A stretch of 64,000 nt of DNA from Anisakis pegreffii. Lineage: Eukaryota; Nematoda; Chromadorea; Rhabditida; Anisakidae. Positions 24,292-38,891 of the stretch are shown here, piece after piece. The notes beneath the pieces are model-generated. The model ran no database searches. It worked only from the letters and a program-made list of their open reading frames with translations, and was not told where the DNA came from. Position 1 is the first letter of the stretch; each line of letters begins with the position of its first letter. The stretch is from positions 1-64,000 of the forward strand of contig JAPYMA010000583.1 of NCBI GenBank assembly GCA_035041965.1, given 5' to 3'. A program made the position numbers and the translations under genes.

Positions 24292-24551
24292 TATGCTTTA
24301 TTCTATGCTTTCAACCACTATGATAAAATCAACAGGCAAAAATAACTGCAACTGCAATTCAATTTTACATAACGGGCAAAGATAGGCGCGTTCGCCGAAT
24401 ATGTGTGGTAGAAACGAGGTTGATTTTCATTTGAGAGTTTAAGAGTTCATTTTGAGTTGAAATTTCTTTTAGTTATTCAAATTTCCGAGCATAATTCATC
24501 ACCAATGACATTACAAAACTTGAATTCAATGGATGCAAACAGTTGTGTATA

Positions 24552-24690
24552 CTGGAGTTGGGTCGCGGAGCCCGAGGGGGGGTTCACGGCACTTGCGGAG
24601 TCTCGGAGGATCCCAATTCTACCCCTACCCTCAGGAAACTCCCAGCACTTAACAGATCTCAGGGCTCCCCAACCCTACCTCTATCGTCGA
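24552..24690. repeat. GC-rich imperfect inverted repeat, perhaps a transposon remnant
   Basis: GGAGTTGGGTCGCGGAGCCC on the left and CAGGGCTCCCCAACCC on the right face each other as imperfect complements (GTTGGG and GGAGCCC shared). CAGGG(C/G)TCCCCAAC resembles a terminal repeat seen in some hAT elements. No target duplication could be placed, so the borders are uncertain. Confidence 0.35.
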
Positions 24691-27600
24691 CGTTGATTTC
24701 GCCTTTAGCTCAACGTCATGAATGCATGAGCCCGTAATACAATTTTTTGATCATGATCGTCACCCTCTCGAGGCATCGGTCCATTTGCCTTCCTTCCTCA
24801 AACCTGCAAATTTGAATGAACAAATAGAATCATAAGGTATGTCATAACTTATACTTTAGTAAGGTATATAAACAACCAACCAATTCTCACAAATAATTAT
24901 TATTGAGTGTGTAAGGCTGAAAAATGAGATAAGCATCAAAACAAACAAAAGTGATAGCAATTATAATCAGTCAGTTATCAACTGACATTTTTGTTGATTA
25001 CAACATTTTAATGGCATCGGCTGGTGTATTGATGAATGACACACAACAAATTAGTACATATAAACACGAATTTATATCACTACTTTGAAGGCTCATTGAA
25101 ATTTCGATAAGTTTTGATGTAAACACAACGGTGAAGTTGAATTAAATTGATAAGCATTCACTACTTTTGATGAGTGCAAAGGATTCGCAATACTTTATTG
25201 AATGACACAAAGAGAGAGGATGCGTTCGCTTTTTGTTTTAAATGAGACATTACGTCAGTCATCCTCCGCATGGTTATTGTAGTAAAGAAATGGAATTCAG
25301 AGAATGACGACTATACGAAGGTGGAAAACGCCTATCTTACAAAGAGAATGCATCATCATCTAGGTGACAATGAATAACACTTTTATGAAACGCATCCAGT
25401 CGTACAGTTTTCATCATAATGTTGATGCGAGCGTAGCACACCGATCACGTGTTACCTCCTTCTTCTTCCGTTATTTGCATTCGTTTTCCGATTCGACGAT
25501 AAGCTACGATTTACGAAACTGATAACCTGTATGTGATAAACTAAAAACAAACGCTGTAAAGTAGGGTATTGCGTTACATCGTCGTCGCTGGTTTTTCATC
25601 GTGTTCAGTATTGTTGAGATTCAAAAGGATAGGTTGTTAGATAAAACATGATAAAAGAGACGAACAGTTCATCAATGCTTCGTGAAACTTCAAACAGATG
25701 GTGATTACCATTGCCTATATGAGTTGAAGAAAGCTAATATAGTTTACAAGTCTGATTAAAAGACTGACGACTGATCGAACTGAATCTACGTCGTTGTTTA
25801 TTCAATAAGACAATGGATTATAATTTGAATACATAAAAGCAAAAAATGATTACTTGAAGAGAATGAAGGTGACAGGATGGAAGCGCCACTGATAGTTTTA
25901 GTTGAATGAGTCTAGTCCTTACTATTAGTAAAATAATACGATTCAGCAACAACAACAACTGAGAAGAACAAATGTTCATTCGAGGCGAATGATGCAGTGA
26001 AAAAAAAAAGACGAGAATCGAACAAAAGAAAATGATGGCTTCCATCAGAGTAACTCAAAACAACAAGTACATCGTCAATTCTTTGATCGTCTCGTCTTGC
26101 TCACTGTTGGTATTGCAGCAGAACAAAATTCAAAAGCGTATCACGAGAATACGATGAAAACAACCGCTGTCTGAGGGTAGATTGAACGAGAAGAAAACAA
26201 CGATGGATGCACGTCTCGACAGTTTTCTACAGCTAACAAAAGCTCCGAACAATAAAAGCAGAAGATATCGAAGGAAGTAAACAAGTACTTTGAATTGGTT
26301 TTCGGCTGAAGTGTGATAGCTGATGAATACAAGACACAACGACAAGTTTGATGCAGCATCTACACAACAAACATTCCGAAATAACTATTTACAAGTATTG
26401 CTTTCTAAGAAATCATAGAATTTCTCTGCAGTGACAACAGTTATTTTGTAAACGAATGACTCAGTGTACAAACTGAAACGTTCGATGCTTATAAAATCAT
26501 TTCGAGTTGTTGCTAGAACGAGAATGAAAACTGATTCACTGAAATAACAATCGTTAGATCAACACAAAACCAAACTTCAGATCAACACATAAAGAAATGC
26601 AGAATTAACGAACTTGTTCAACTTTTTCTTTTGCTTTACTTGTATTCGTTTTTTTTTCTTCTCAAAAAGTGATAGTTCCAAATCACAGCGTGAAGAATAC
26701 TTACAATACTTCTGTCACATATTAAACATAGGAATTAGGTCACGTACCTCAAAATGTCTATCTGTTAGCAGTGATCATATGAAGAAAGCGAGCATTATTA
26801 AGTTAGCAATTTGCACTGACATACTCAAACAAAAGTCCATATTCCATAGTTGGTTTATTAGAGATGAATGCAATGAATGTGTTATGTATGAACAAATAAT
26901 TGCAACTACATCAAATCAACAATGAAAGATACATCTGAATGAACACTTTGCTATTATGTTACATAAAGGCAAATCAACCCGATAATATGAGAAGAAAGCA
27001 AGCCTCTACATACTTAATTTATAGTTGTCTAATTGTAAGTTGTCGGTCTGTTGATCGCTCGCATGGTCGGACGGAAATGTTTGTGAAATTTTTAAATTGA
27101 CGAATCATTGAATAGGCTTTGAAACACTTCAAAATATTTTCATCTCCTCTCATCAAATTAATGAATATTAAATGCATTGCTGAATTATCTTCAACAAACA
27201 AACAAAAAAACACCATCACATTGCTTCAGTAACGAGCGGAGTGAAGAGAGCGGAGAAATAATACGCAGAGCTCATACAATTCTTCATAAAGCCAAAATCT
27301 ACATCATCACACCCAAATCAATCGTATTTATATATTAATTGAAATAATACTCGAGTTCTATTCAACAAGCATTCTTCATTCAGAATAATAGACGAACTGT
27401 ATGAGCACAAAATATTATATATAGATGAATTATGTACGCAGCTGCTAAGGAATAGATGAACAGTGAGCATGTAGCGTCGAATAATGAATTGTGCGTCGTA
27501 CAACAACAACAACAACAACACAACAATGATATGAAAATAAACAATTGATATACGATTTGTGATCTGATGATCATTTCCATAATGCAATCAACGCTGAAGC

Positions 27601-28479
27601 GATTCAGTTAACGCCATACAAATCAGCACGAGATGAAAGCCCCGAAAAAAAGAAGAAGAATACTACTGAAAGCTTTAATGCTTTCACATCAAATGTCAAT
27701 TTATGGATGAAGAGAACGGAAAAAAGCAAAAGCGACTGAAAAGAGACATGAATGAAGAAAGCGATCGAAGCCAATCATGATTTTAGTGACTGACGGCAAT
27801 ACAACCCATTGTCAATTCCTAGTGGTGCTGTGTTCGTGCTGGAGCAAATCACATTTTTAACAACAAAAAGCAATAACATTTTCATTTTTTGTCCATTTAT
27901 TGACTAAATGAATAGATTCATTTGCTGCCATCAAATCAACTAATCTAAGACAAAAATCATCGAATGGCATAGACAAACGAACTGTACGGGTAGACGATCA
28001 AACGGAAACTCTCAACTAAAAGTTATTGATTAGCGATTAATTCAACCATACTTTCATCATCTTACTCAAGTAGTCGTATATATTTGTTTGCATACTCCAT
28101 AACAATACTACAGTCATCACGTTCAATGAGAAAAACACTTCATTTCATCTCTTTTTTTACTTAAAACTGCTCAAATTTGGCAGCTACCAGTTAAGAATCA
28201 CTGAATTTATTATTATTTATGGATGCAGTAAATGATAATTTATCAGTAACGAACAAACAATAGAGCATTTTGCGAGAAGGCACACACACACAATCACACA
28301 CAGCACACGAACAACTACATACATATATTCAATTCATATTAAACCATATTTCATATCATATCATAATTCATATCTTGTGATGGATAAATGGGTCGCAAAG
28401 CAGTTACACTGCCAGTAAAATCCACACAAAAGCGAACCATCATCGAGAGAACGCCAATTCGACGATCATTCAGAAGATA

Positions 28480-31400
28480 TCACAGAGGCGAAATCGTATC
28501 ATCGAAAATTTGCATAAGTGCGTTAAATTCACGTGCATGACGAGCGTTCATGCGATCACATAGCAATGATGCTTTAACACGCATTTCGGTTAACTGTTGC
28601 ACACATCTGAAACAGTGAATTATCTCTTCTAACGATTGATATTTTTCACACTGCCGCATAACAATCGCTCCCAAAAAGGCAACATTCCATAACGTTACAA
28701 GTTCAGCGAAAGCATTAAAAAGCACGAGCATTTGATCATCAGACAATTCATCGTTTTTTCAGCCGTGAAAAATCCAAGAAGATTGTTATTACACAGAATA
28801 ACTTCAGCCATATTTGGCCCTTCTCAAAGGTGTCACTAGAACGACATTACACACATATACTGTGAAGCTGACTTAGAAAGTGGTCCTGGATGAATGAAGG
28901 TCATAACAATGGAACGAACACTCTCATCAAATAGACTGAAATAAAGCGAATAAATGTCTTACTTAATAGATTTGGCATGTCTTTCTTCGGCCGTAACATC
29001 CACTCCAATATGTGATGGCTGTTGAGCACCCATACGGATAACATTACCAAAACCAGTTACCACTATGCGCAACGCTGCCAAAGCAACCTCGAATATATAA
29101 ATCATTCTAGCAGCTAGCATCAAAGTAAATTGCAAATATCTTTGCTATTTCGTTCGTACTCAAATAAACGAGAATAGTTGTTAGAATGGTTCAAAATAAA
29201 GAAAAAGATCTGAATGAGAGTGGTGTTCACCGTATGAATGAACATATGCATAAACCAACCTCAACGTAATACTCATGTTTACTAGCCACTAACACACTGA
29301 CATGCGGTAAAACTGCACAACATAAAGAAAGATTCCATGTAGACATAGACGAATGATTGATAGCAGCTAATAACTCAGCTATTAACGCCAATTCACCAAG
29401 ATGCGATGCTTCTGAAAGTGCTGCATCTAGACCACGTTGACGCCAACACTGTCGAAGTGTATCAAGCGAAATGCGTCGTTGTGCTAATACCATCTCAACG
29501 TTTCCATGCTCTTCGTTGATTTCATTCAACAGCCAATTCTCATCGTCAGCGCTCCTTTCCACTTCATTTTTGTTACTGATTATCTCGTCTTTCTGCATCA
29601 GTGTCCGTCGTCTACTTTTCTCCTCCTTAAAAACTTTCATAAGATTATTATCATTTTGTTCGCCATAAATTTCGTGATTAATCGTGAAAGAACATGAAAT
29701 GATAGACATTACTGCTGCTTATTCGAAATTTTATTTAGGAATTTAATGATCAACGAAGATGAGAAAAGCATTTTGAATTTAAATATTATGTACGCACTCG
29801 ATCAGTTCGTTTCTTTTGTGTTGCCACATTACGTACATCTGGTGCAGAAGACGTGCATGCGATACCACTTCCTGAACAGACAGATGATATGCTAAGGTTG
29901 ATGATATCAGAGCGCATGAATCTAGATTGCTTCAAACGCACAACCTGATCCCACAACTATTAATCCTCATTTAACAGCAACTGAATGTTATGATCTTATC
30001 TCAATCCAACTTCTGACTACTAGATGATAACAAAAATTATTATTGTAACATAATACCTCCATAATAAATACACTCACTTCAGTTGTTCCACATAATATTA
30101 TTGGCATTATCGATTGAGGATAATAATATAATACCAGTAACAGTATCAACAATGGTAACAACTTTCACTCGATAAAACAAAGACAACGGTAGAAGAATAA
30201 TAATAATATCAATTACGGTACTAAGATCGATCATTCAACATATAATTTCAAAATATCACGGCCAGGATGATTTAATCAATAAAACTGGTTTAACGATAAA
30301 GAGCATTGTCATAGATTGAACTTAAGAAACGAACCACTGGGATTCTTGTTATTTGCTAATGAACGTCGAATTCGAGAACTACTCGTCAGCGTATTTTTTG
30401 TTTCATTCCTGAAGATTCACTTGATATCGATTCACTTTAATAAGTCACTGATAATGTGAAAATAGCAATAAAACGAAAAGCGCATAAACAATGAAAAAAA
30501 GAACAAAAACTTGTTTATAAAAATGACAAATCGAAAGTATTGATCGCACTTCAAATTTGCGGCTTCTGTACGACGGGTTCTTAACGTTGTCGGTCGAATG
30601 TGTTGTGCCTGTTGCTGTGGTGTACTATTGACGATCGATACAACAAAAGTCTGCAAATGTTTCAAAACATTCCGATGTCGTGAAATGCGCAATCTTAACG
30701 TTATACTTACTACCTGTTATGATAAGGATCAGGTACAGGTTAACTTTGAAGTTCAGGACTAATGCTTCGCCAAAAAAAAAAACATTAGAAGACGTGCGCT
30801 AGTTCCTTACTGAACGCACTAAACAATGGATAAATGACTAGAATGATTTTGAAAAACGATACGGTTCATGAGTGAACGAAAAAAAAGCGAAAAAAAAGAA
30901 ACTTCTTCGCTGGAAGGTACTGCGAATTGTTTGGGTGGTGGTGTACGAGGTAATGTGTGCGTTGGCATGAAGATGTCCGACTCATTCGCGCTCTCCATCA
31001 TCTCCTCAATGATGCCATCTATTGATGAGCTCTCCTCAAGTTCGGTTCCTCTTTTCTCGTCTTCTGTCTTTTCTGGCTGATATTGCTGTTGTTTCAACTC
31101 CACCGTCAATAAAGTGTCCTTTTCATCGAATTTTTCATTCAATAAACTCTACAACGAAAACCCCCATCAACTCCGATCCGTCTACAATTAGCAGTCTCCA
31201 TTCGTGCGTATTCTTCACATTTATGCATTAAATTTAACGAACAAAGCTCAATTTCATTTCCAACACAAGAATATGATGTATTTCAATCGACTTATCAAAT
31301 TAGGCTAATTTCACGAAACTGGAATGAGTGATATTCGTGATTACGATATCAGTGCTGAAAAAAATCATAAACGAGCGTTTTTCGTCGACTTTCCTTGATT

Positions 31401-34400
31401 TTATCAGTGGTTTACGATTCGAAAAGCAGAAGACGAAAAAATGATTTCCGAAATGTTCATCGTGAAAGGTCGATCTCTAAAGCATCATAAAACAATAACA
31501 GCAATAAAAACAACGAAAGCAACCAGTAAATAATGAACTAATAATAACAAAGAAATGTAGATGAGTCATTTTACGAATAAGGTTAAATCATCAAGAATTC
31601 GAGAATAAGCGAACTGGATAAAGAATACAATAAGTATATTCGGTGTATGTGTCGCTAAGCAACAACAAAAGTGATGCGGATAAAGCATTAAGCGACATAA
31701 TGCATGTATGTTGTTCTCATATGACACTTATGTGTGCAGATTTAAATCTATGCATGCATACCTACATGAATAAATAAATACTAGATGAGAGGTCATTTCA
31801 CACTTATATCGATTACAAGAATATGGTTCCAGAAAAGGATTCGTGAATATGCCTCGTGTGCCATCTACAACCAACCAACCGATTACGTTTTTCTTGCAAC
31901 AGCAATAATCACCATCATTTCAGAATTTAGCGTCTGCTTCTATTTTTTCATTTAAGCGAACGGAAAGTCCATTTCGAAAATATCATGTGAATAATTCAAT
32001 ACTGTAAGCTAATGGTATATTTTGAATACCTTAACATAATTCACTTCACTTACAACGTGCAATATAGAAATAGTAGTCAATGCTACACATGAAATAAGCG
32101 CAACCGAGAAGACTGATAAAGAAAAGTGTAAGATGTCTTCGAATAGTAAACGTGGAAGAAACAAGTTGCAATGTGATCAAAATGAACGATTTGTTCTTAT
32201 CACGATATACGAAGATAAATGAGAGCATAGAAAGACATAAGTTCTTAATTTGAATCATTCTGCAAGTAGCACTTACATGAGTGGTTATTGACTGAAGACT
32301 GAGTAGACTGTGTGACAGAGACCGACCGAGAACGAAAACATCCGAATCACAGACGGTCATCGCTAACGAATGTTCACATTGCGGAATGGAACACTGACCA
32401 AGAATATCGAATGGCTCCCAGCAGATCGCTCCACATCGTCTAAAGAACAGCAATAATGTGAAATTCAGCTGAAAAATTCGTTCTGAATATTTCAATAATA
32501 GAAAACACAACGAATTTTGTAGAGGAATTGAATGAAATAGCTTAGCTGACTGAATGTGAGCATATTGTTAAGTTAGTTATTTGTTTCAGTGATATTATTA
32601 TCTGAAATGAATGATATCAATAGGAGAAGATTCAATTCAATACCGATCAGTTAAGGTGAAAAGTGCAGATGCATCATTATGAAATGCGATTGCTCTTGGA
32701 ATACCGTCCATTGGTTCACTTTGTGATACACACTCCTCTGAATCAATATCCCAAAAACGCACCAAACGATCTTCTGACGCTGATGCTAATAAATATTCGG
32801 ATGGATGAAAGCAAACATGCAAAACCTGTAGATTTAAATAATACATCATTTCACACTACAATTAAATTTTTTTTTGTTTTTTTTTGACGTATGCATTATT
32901 GAATGATATGAATAGCTATGAAAGTCTCCTCATTCATGAGTACAGTAGGTTTATCCTACGAATAAGGTGAACAATATCAATAAGAATCGAAAACAGCAAA
33001 AAATCGTTATTTAATTCTGAACATAGAATACCTGAGATGTGGAAGGCAGAAATCGCACATCTCTAACGCGAGGGTCCATCATATACAAGTGATCTGAACC
33101 AATCGCAACAAAAGCATCGTCCGGACTGAAACGTGCACAATTCGCGGCACGATTCAGTCGACGCACCAGTACGTTGGCCGGATGTTGCCGAGTATCCCAT
33201 AGTGTTACGGTACAGTCCGATGATACTGATGCCCAAACATAAATCGATCTGAAGGCATCAATAAATCAACAATGAGGTGTTATTCCACACAAACAAGACA
33301 TTTCAATTTCTGAATGAAGTATTTACTCTGAAACATAGACAAAACCATCATCAGCGATTATTATATTATAAAATGATGATATCATAACTAACCTATTACT
33401 TTGAACCACAGCATTCACATATCCATTATGGCCGACTAATGTTCGCAATTCCCGAGCTAAAAATTTAAACGTTTTTCACAAATGCACAAAAATCCAGCTA
33501 TGCATACCTTCAAACCTCAAAATGAGAATTAATGCAAGCAATATGGAATAGTGTAAATATTGAAACTCATGAATACCATTCAAAAAATGCATCCTTCTCT
33601 TCATTCGGAGCTATGTTGATTCTATATTTAGTTTCTAAAGAAATTTAATCTTTTGAAATGTGCAATCTTCAAAAAGACCGGGCATTTAAAGAAATTTACA
33701 GTCTTCTCGTAAATGATAAATTCATAACAAGTCTTAAGACAAGAAACGTTGCCAAAGCATTCAATAATCGGAATAATCACTAAGCGATCATCACTGCCAT
33801 AACATACCAGTATTCAAATCCACTAGTTTCACAACGGTTGATGTCGAATACGCCAATGTTCGTTCATCATGCGCCAACGCGATGCATTCAATTGTTGAAG
33901 TTGTTGAGCCATTTAATATCTGAATTGATTCTTTTTGAGGAGAAAGAAATGACTGTCAACTGCATCAGAATATGAACGCAGTTTCGTCTGTTATTCTAAT
34001 TTTATGCAGTTCATTTTCACATCCTTCATCGAATTATGTCACAAAAGTTGGCTGATTGTTGTTTTTTAGAGTTGATTCTAGGAAATTGTTTTAGAAATAT
34101 GGCTGATTCTTTTAGAAATGAATTTTTTTAGAGCCAGATCAATGGGTTCTAAAACGAATATTTGATGAAACGAGTGCTGGAAATAAAAAAATAAAACGGG
34201 TGCTGGAAGTTTGAACTGTTTCGATGAATTTTTATGTCATTGCATCAAAATAACTGAATAACTGAAAAAAGTCTCATTCTAGGAAATCGAAGTAAAATTC
34301 TTTGAAAATTTCAATGAATAAATCCAATAAACGAAGAAATCTATTCGAGTGCATTCATTTTCCTATAAGAAACTATAACCGATTCGAAATATGAAATGGT

Positions 34401-35641
34401 GTGAATACATCTGGAACGATCTTTAATAAATGTTAAGATTAAAACGATTTTGTTGAAAACGATTCACTTTACTGCCTTAAAGTTAGTCACTTCTTTTTCA
34501 ATAATACACTTCGTTCGTTGAATGAATGGCTCAAAAATGACGCCTCATTACTTACATCGTTTATGTGCATGGGCACGCGAATGAGATATGAGTGGGATTA
34601 GATGAATGGAAAAACAGTAAATTGGATATATTTTTGTAATGAAATTCTGTCATTGTTAGTAGTTAAGAGCATTAAATGTGGATCAGCCGAAGAAACCCTT
34701 TCCCGCAGATGATTCATCTTTTGCAGAAAGAAGACTACACTCATGATGTGTAAACTTCAGTGAACTTATTTCCTTCCCCAACTGAAACCGAAGAATGTGA
34801 AGCATTCACAGAGCAATTTTCATAAATCAAATGCCAGATTAACAGCAATTAATAAATGAAGTAAACGTGGATAATGAAAATCTTGTGTAAATCTGAGCTG
34901 TTCCTCTTTCCAACAAAATCAGTAAATCGAATTTGGCAATTTGATTTTTTGAAAATAGAGCAATACTGATTGCCAGCTAAGAACCATATTCGTAGATGGA
35001 TTTGACATACTGGTAAATTGAAAAGTGAATTCAAAAAAAGCGGATGAATGAGATACGAATAAGTAAAATGAATGCTGCTAATCAATCAAACGACGAATGC
35101 GCCAATCGTATGTCAAATAAATATGGGAATGAAAAGCAAAAATCAAACCTTTTCCTCCTGCTCACAAATCGAATACTGGGTTAGAGGTGAGCCGACATAA
35201 ATCTTTTTCGAGCGTACTCCAAAGGTACCTACGGACGCTGAGTCGGCACTCACTGACTTTTCAACTGAAAACAAATGAAGGGAAAATTTTTCATTTGGTC
35301 TTTTTTTTCTTATAAAAACTACCAAAACCAACTGTTACTGGATCGTGCCATGCAGAAAAAAGACATTGGAAGGGAAAGGAACATATTAAGTTGACCGTGA
35401 AGAAATTGGATGAGAGCTTTTATTGATAAATCATACGATAGCTTCGATCATTTAATTTTCATACTACTACGATAAATGAGAATTCAGCAAAATAAAATGA
35501 ACAAGAAGAAGGCAATAAAATAAAACATGAAAAGAATTAAAAATTCCAAATGAACGACACGATTAGAAAACACTCACAAACAGTTTGCATCTGGTAGAAG
35601 AGCCCATACGCGATCGATGAAATGTGCTCTGCGAGCACCAC
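28480..35641 (-). CDS. katnb1: katanin p80 subunit B1 (WD40 + con80)
   Basis: Exons (minus): 35578-35641, 35149-35264, 33808-33919, 33393-33456, 33032-33248, 32644-32825, 32277-32439, 30903-31148, 30550-30650, 29798-29891, 29260-29625, 28963-29087, 28480-28606. Phases agree and give 658 codons plus a missing first exon; human katanin p80 has 655. WD40 repeats are visible (TARELRTLVGHNGYVNAV, VSSDCTVTLWD, HPSEYLLASASEDRLVRFWD), then CGAICWEPFDILGQ, a low-complexity linker with LPRTPPPKQF, and a C-terminal con80 domain (ISLDTLRQCW, SKHEYYVEVALAALRIVV, HIGVDVTAEERHAKS). p80 targets the p60 AAA ATPase to microtubules for severing. A start at 36394 (exon 36338-36394, donor GTATGT, 19 codons) would fit in phase but is weak. 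Confidence 0.9.
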
Positions 35642-36678
35642 CTAAAAACGATCTAGATAAATATTATGAAATGAGTAAAGTCAACAATTCAAACCAACGA
35701 CAACCCAACACTCCACACCAATAAAAGTCAACACTTTTTCAATAATGCATCACACATGAGAAAGAAAATACACAATAAACTATGACACATACGAGCAAAA
35801 AATATATGAAGAATTAAAAATTCATGATTAACCATTGAAATATTTTCTTATCAATGATATAGAAACTCTCAAACGCATGATTGTACACGAATGAAATACT
35901 CACTAACAAATGAATGTTGCAGTGATAAAACTAGGAAATGAAGTGAATTTTGAGGTGATAGCGTATATTCAAGGCCTGAGTTGATTTTGATCTAGAACGA
36001 GAAGTTACTTTACGTAATAGTTTAAAACCGTCAGTCATTTAAGTTCGCAAAAGAGAAATTAACGCCATTATGAGCACAACAATAATGAAATTTTAAACGA
36101 ACGAACGAAAGCAGCGAAATACAACTAATTGCAGAGGCAAACCGTTGGCGCTACTGCTATAAACTACGAATTGAACACATAATATCACCCTCCCATTTGA
36201 AGTGGTTGCTTGATACGTTCAGTAGTCAGGTTTTCAAATTTTTGCGCAATGTATAACAACGAATCGTTAGCAGTAAATAAAAAAGAATAGAATAACTGAT
36301 TTGGACTGAAGCGCATCAAAGAGCCAGAAAGACATACTATTATTATCGTTATTGTTTGATATTCGTTTAGAATGGCAAAAAAGGCTGTTCGCATTAACTG
36401 AACCTATCAAACAAATATGGAATCATAATAATTTGGACATTGCAACCATTTAAAAGCTGTTTTAAAAAACTGATGATACATACTTCTGCCCTTCTGTCAT
36501 CAACGTTCCTAACAATAAGTACGCCACTAGTTCAGCCAAGAACAATTAGCATTATATTGTAAGTGGAGGGAGCAATAATTTGCTTTGAATTACATCAACA
36601 ATAAAAAACGGTTGATTCTTTAACTGGTACTTACATCAAACTTCGTATTTAACGAACCCCGTTTGCAGAAGCAATCAT
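35642..36678. other. upstream of katanin p80; start not settled
   Basis: This should contain the first coding exon and promoter of the katanin gene. The only in-phase candidate noticed is an ATG at 36394 preceded by TTCAGTTA and followed after 19 codons by a GTATGT donor at 36338. Its AT-driven composition (Ile run) makes it doubtful. Nothing else was recognised. Confidence 0.35.
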
Positions 36679-38891
36679 TCAATCAGTCTTAGTGTCATCA
36701 TGTAAGCAGAATGTTGTTTTGCCAAAAGCGATGTTTTTTGTCGGTTTGTTTGCAACGTACGAATAATCGCATGAGCGAGCAAACCATTTTAGCTGTACGC
36801 CATCCATGTGCGATAGCTTAATCTCGACAAGCAAGGGAGTTTTCGGATGGTGTAACAAACAGATTTTCTGATAAAAGCACAGTTTTGTTGACCGATAAGC
36901 ACTAAACGAAGAAGATTTCATGATTTTCACACATCAGTTAGCACATTGTTCGTTCTCAAGCACAATATCACAATGAAGGTAACCAAACAAAAAGGAAAGA
37001 CTCCGATAACTTCAACCGGTTCAATACTGATTGAACGTTATCCGTTTATTTGGGGAAATTCGGCGACGAAAACCAGCAGAATTCAGAGTCGAAAACTGAG
37101 AGAATGGATTGAAAATTTAGTCGTAACATGATTCAGATGATTACGATACTAAATGAAAACACCACGACTGATTGGTAGCAAGCAACAAAACTCTTCGTTA
37201 CGACCACGCATTCATCTTTAAATATCGTTTAAACAACATACAAGCAATATAATCATGGCAATCAAACAAACACCTCATATACTCTTCTTCCTATTAGAAA
37301 AACGATCATAACGATTCCGTATGGACTGAATAATTTTTAAGAAATGAAAAAAATCATAATAAACAATAATTATGACGATACAAGCGTTTACCACAAATGG
37401 ATGTATCTGTCTTCGCTCTCATCACAGAACAACACCTACTTGGAGAAAATATTGAGTAGCTCTAAGAGTAGATAAAACAATGGATACAGAAACCTGATGT
37501 TCTAGATAAGAAGAAATGCAAACTCGAAAACAACGTGACCCATTCTATAAACAGCTGGATGCGTTTCCGAATTGAAGGGTTGGTTCTCGGTGCAAAAATA
37601 GCAATAAGCAAATTTAAGTCAATGGTGACAGCAAGCGAACACCATCAATAACACGTCGATGCTGAACCGTCATCGTCATGAAGCACAACCATGCACGCTT
37701 TGTGTTTCTATATGTCCACAACCAGACAAGGATAAAACGCATTTTTTTATTCAATCAATATGGGCCGTCTTCAAGCCAGCAGTCACCTCATCGATGTAGC
37801 TCCATTCAAATATATGAATCAAAGATGACTTTTTTATCTCATCGAAATTTTGTTATGATTTCTCCAATTTTTCAATACTCACAGTCAGAGAATTTTGAAA
37901 ATCGATAGGATGGAGATGCTTTGATGACCGAGCTGAATACGAAAGAGAAATGCTAAAAAATTATTTCTGAATCAATTGTTTAACCACCTCCTCATGAGCA
38001 ACTCAATGTTGATTGTAAATCAAACAAATGATGCGCGAAAATCGATGAACAATATATGGTCGAGTGATGCTGCTGAATGAATGACACACGCATACAACGA
38101 TCATCGTTAATGGACGACGTTCACCATGCGTGTTGCAATCAGATTAATGATCTGATCAAACCGTACATAATGTTCATTGCTCAACAGTTACTTCATATCA
38201 TTTACTCTGCCTTGGATCAGTTCACTGCCTAGCTTAGGCCAAGTTGCATACGATTGAATGGTTCATTATTCAGCACTGTAAAAAGGTTTCCACTCCGTGT
38301 GGCTGGGAAATTCGTAATGATTGCTTAAAAGTTGACGAACTCCATAGATTGGCTGAATATTTAATCTCATTATTCACATTCAATTGTGAAGAAAATTCAT
38401 AAACAACACCAGTTTATCAGGTATTTTTTCATAGCTGTTCCATTTTTCTCTTGCTCAGGATAATTATCGCAACCAAACTCATCTTTTCCCCTTACTCTTC
38501 GTCTTTTTTTAAACAACACAATTGAACATTTTCAAATGGTTACCACATTTCAAATGGTTCAAATGGTTACCACATTCATTCTATGATCCAACAAATTCTC
38601 CCTTGAATCATCCACAGATATTTCAACATTTCTCGTGGATGTGCAGGGAAGTCAATCACTGAATTCAGTTTTACGCTCAGCGGGAGTGAATTTCACGTCG
38701 AATACAGCAATCGATTCTTGTGAGTTTAGTATAAGATAGGTTTGATCGAGTGGCGCAAACAGATGAAAATTTTCAAAGCGGAACACAAATATCCCCGGAA
38801 AGAGGATATTCATGGTGGCACATGTAGAGGAGACAGCAATTGCGCTGCATGAGACGTGAAACGAAAATGCATTGAAGACTCGGCGGAAACA
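36679..38891 (-). CDS. unassigned protein, two 3' exons, possibly beta-propeller
   Basis: Exon 38697-38891 starts after the acceptor CTGATAG, is open for 65 codons (for example FENFHLFAPLDQTYLILNSQ) and ends at a GTGAAA donor. Exon 36679-36867 starts after TTTATCAG in the same phase and runs 63 codons to TGA (LLVEIKLSHMDGVQLKWFA). Codon content is unlike the surrounding AT-rich frames. The pattern ...ESIAVFD ... P..VEIK..H....LKW weakly recalls a WD40 blade of the CAF-1 p60 (CHAF1B) type, but the resemblance is too short to name it. Upstream exons, expected between 38.9 and 41.4 kb, were not found. If the first exon is read past the donor it ends 12 codons later at TGA, so a separate short gene is possible. 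Confidence 0.4.

Larger units (their letters stand above)
21072..28479. other. intergenic, no gene recognised
   Basis: About 7.4 kb upstream of the FERM gene and downstream of katanin p80. No splice-flanked exon with family resemblance was found; open frames are up to 103 codons and look like chance. It holds the repeat features listed separately (hairpins, a MITE, a TAA-rich tract). Untranslated exons and promoters of the FERM gene probably lie in its left part but cannot be placed. Confidence 0.55.

Noticed and set aside
30550..30650. Longer katanin exon reading into CDQYF and a later GT
   Set aside because: Would leave phase 0 and not join the next exon; ending at TTGAA|GTGCGA gives phase 2, matching the acceptor at 29891.
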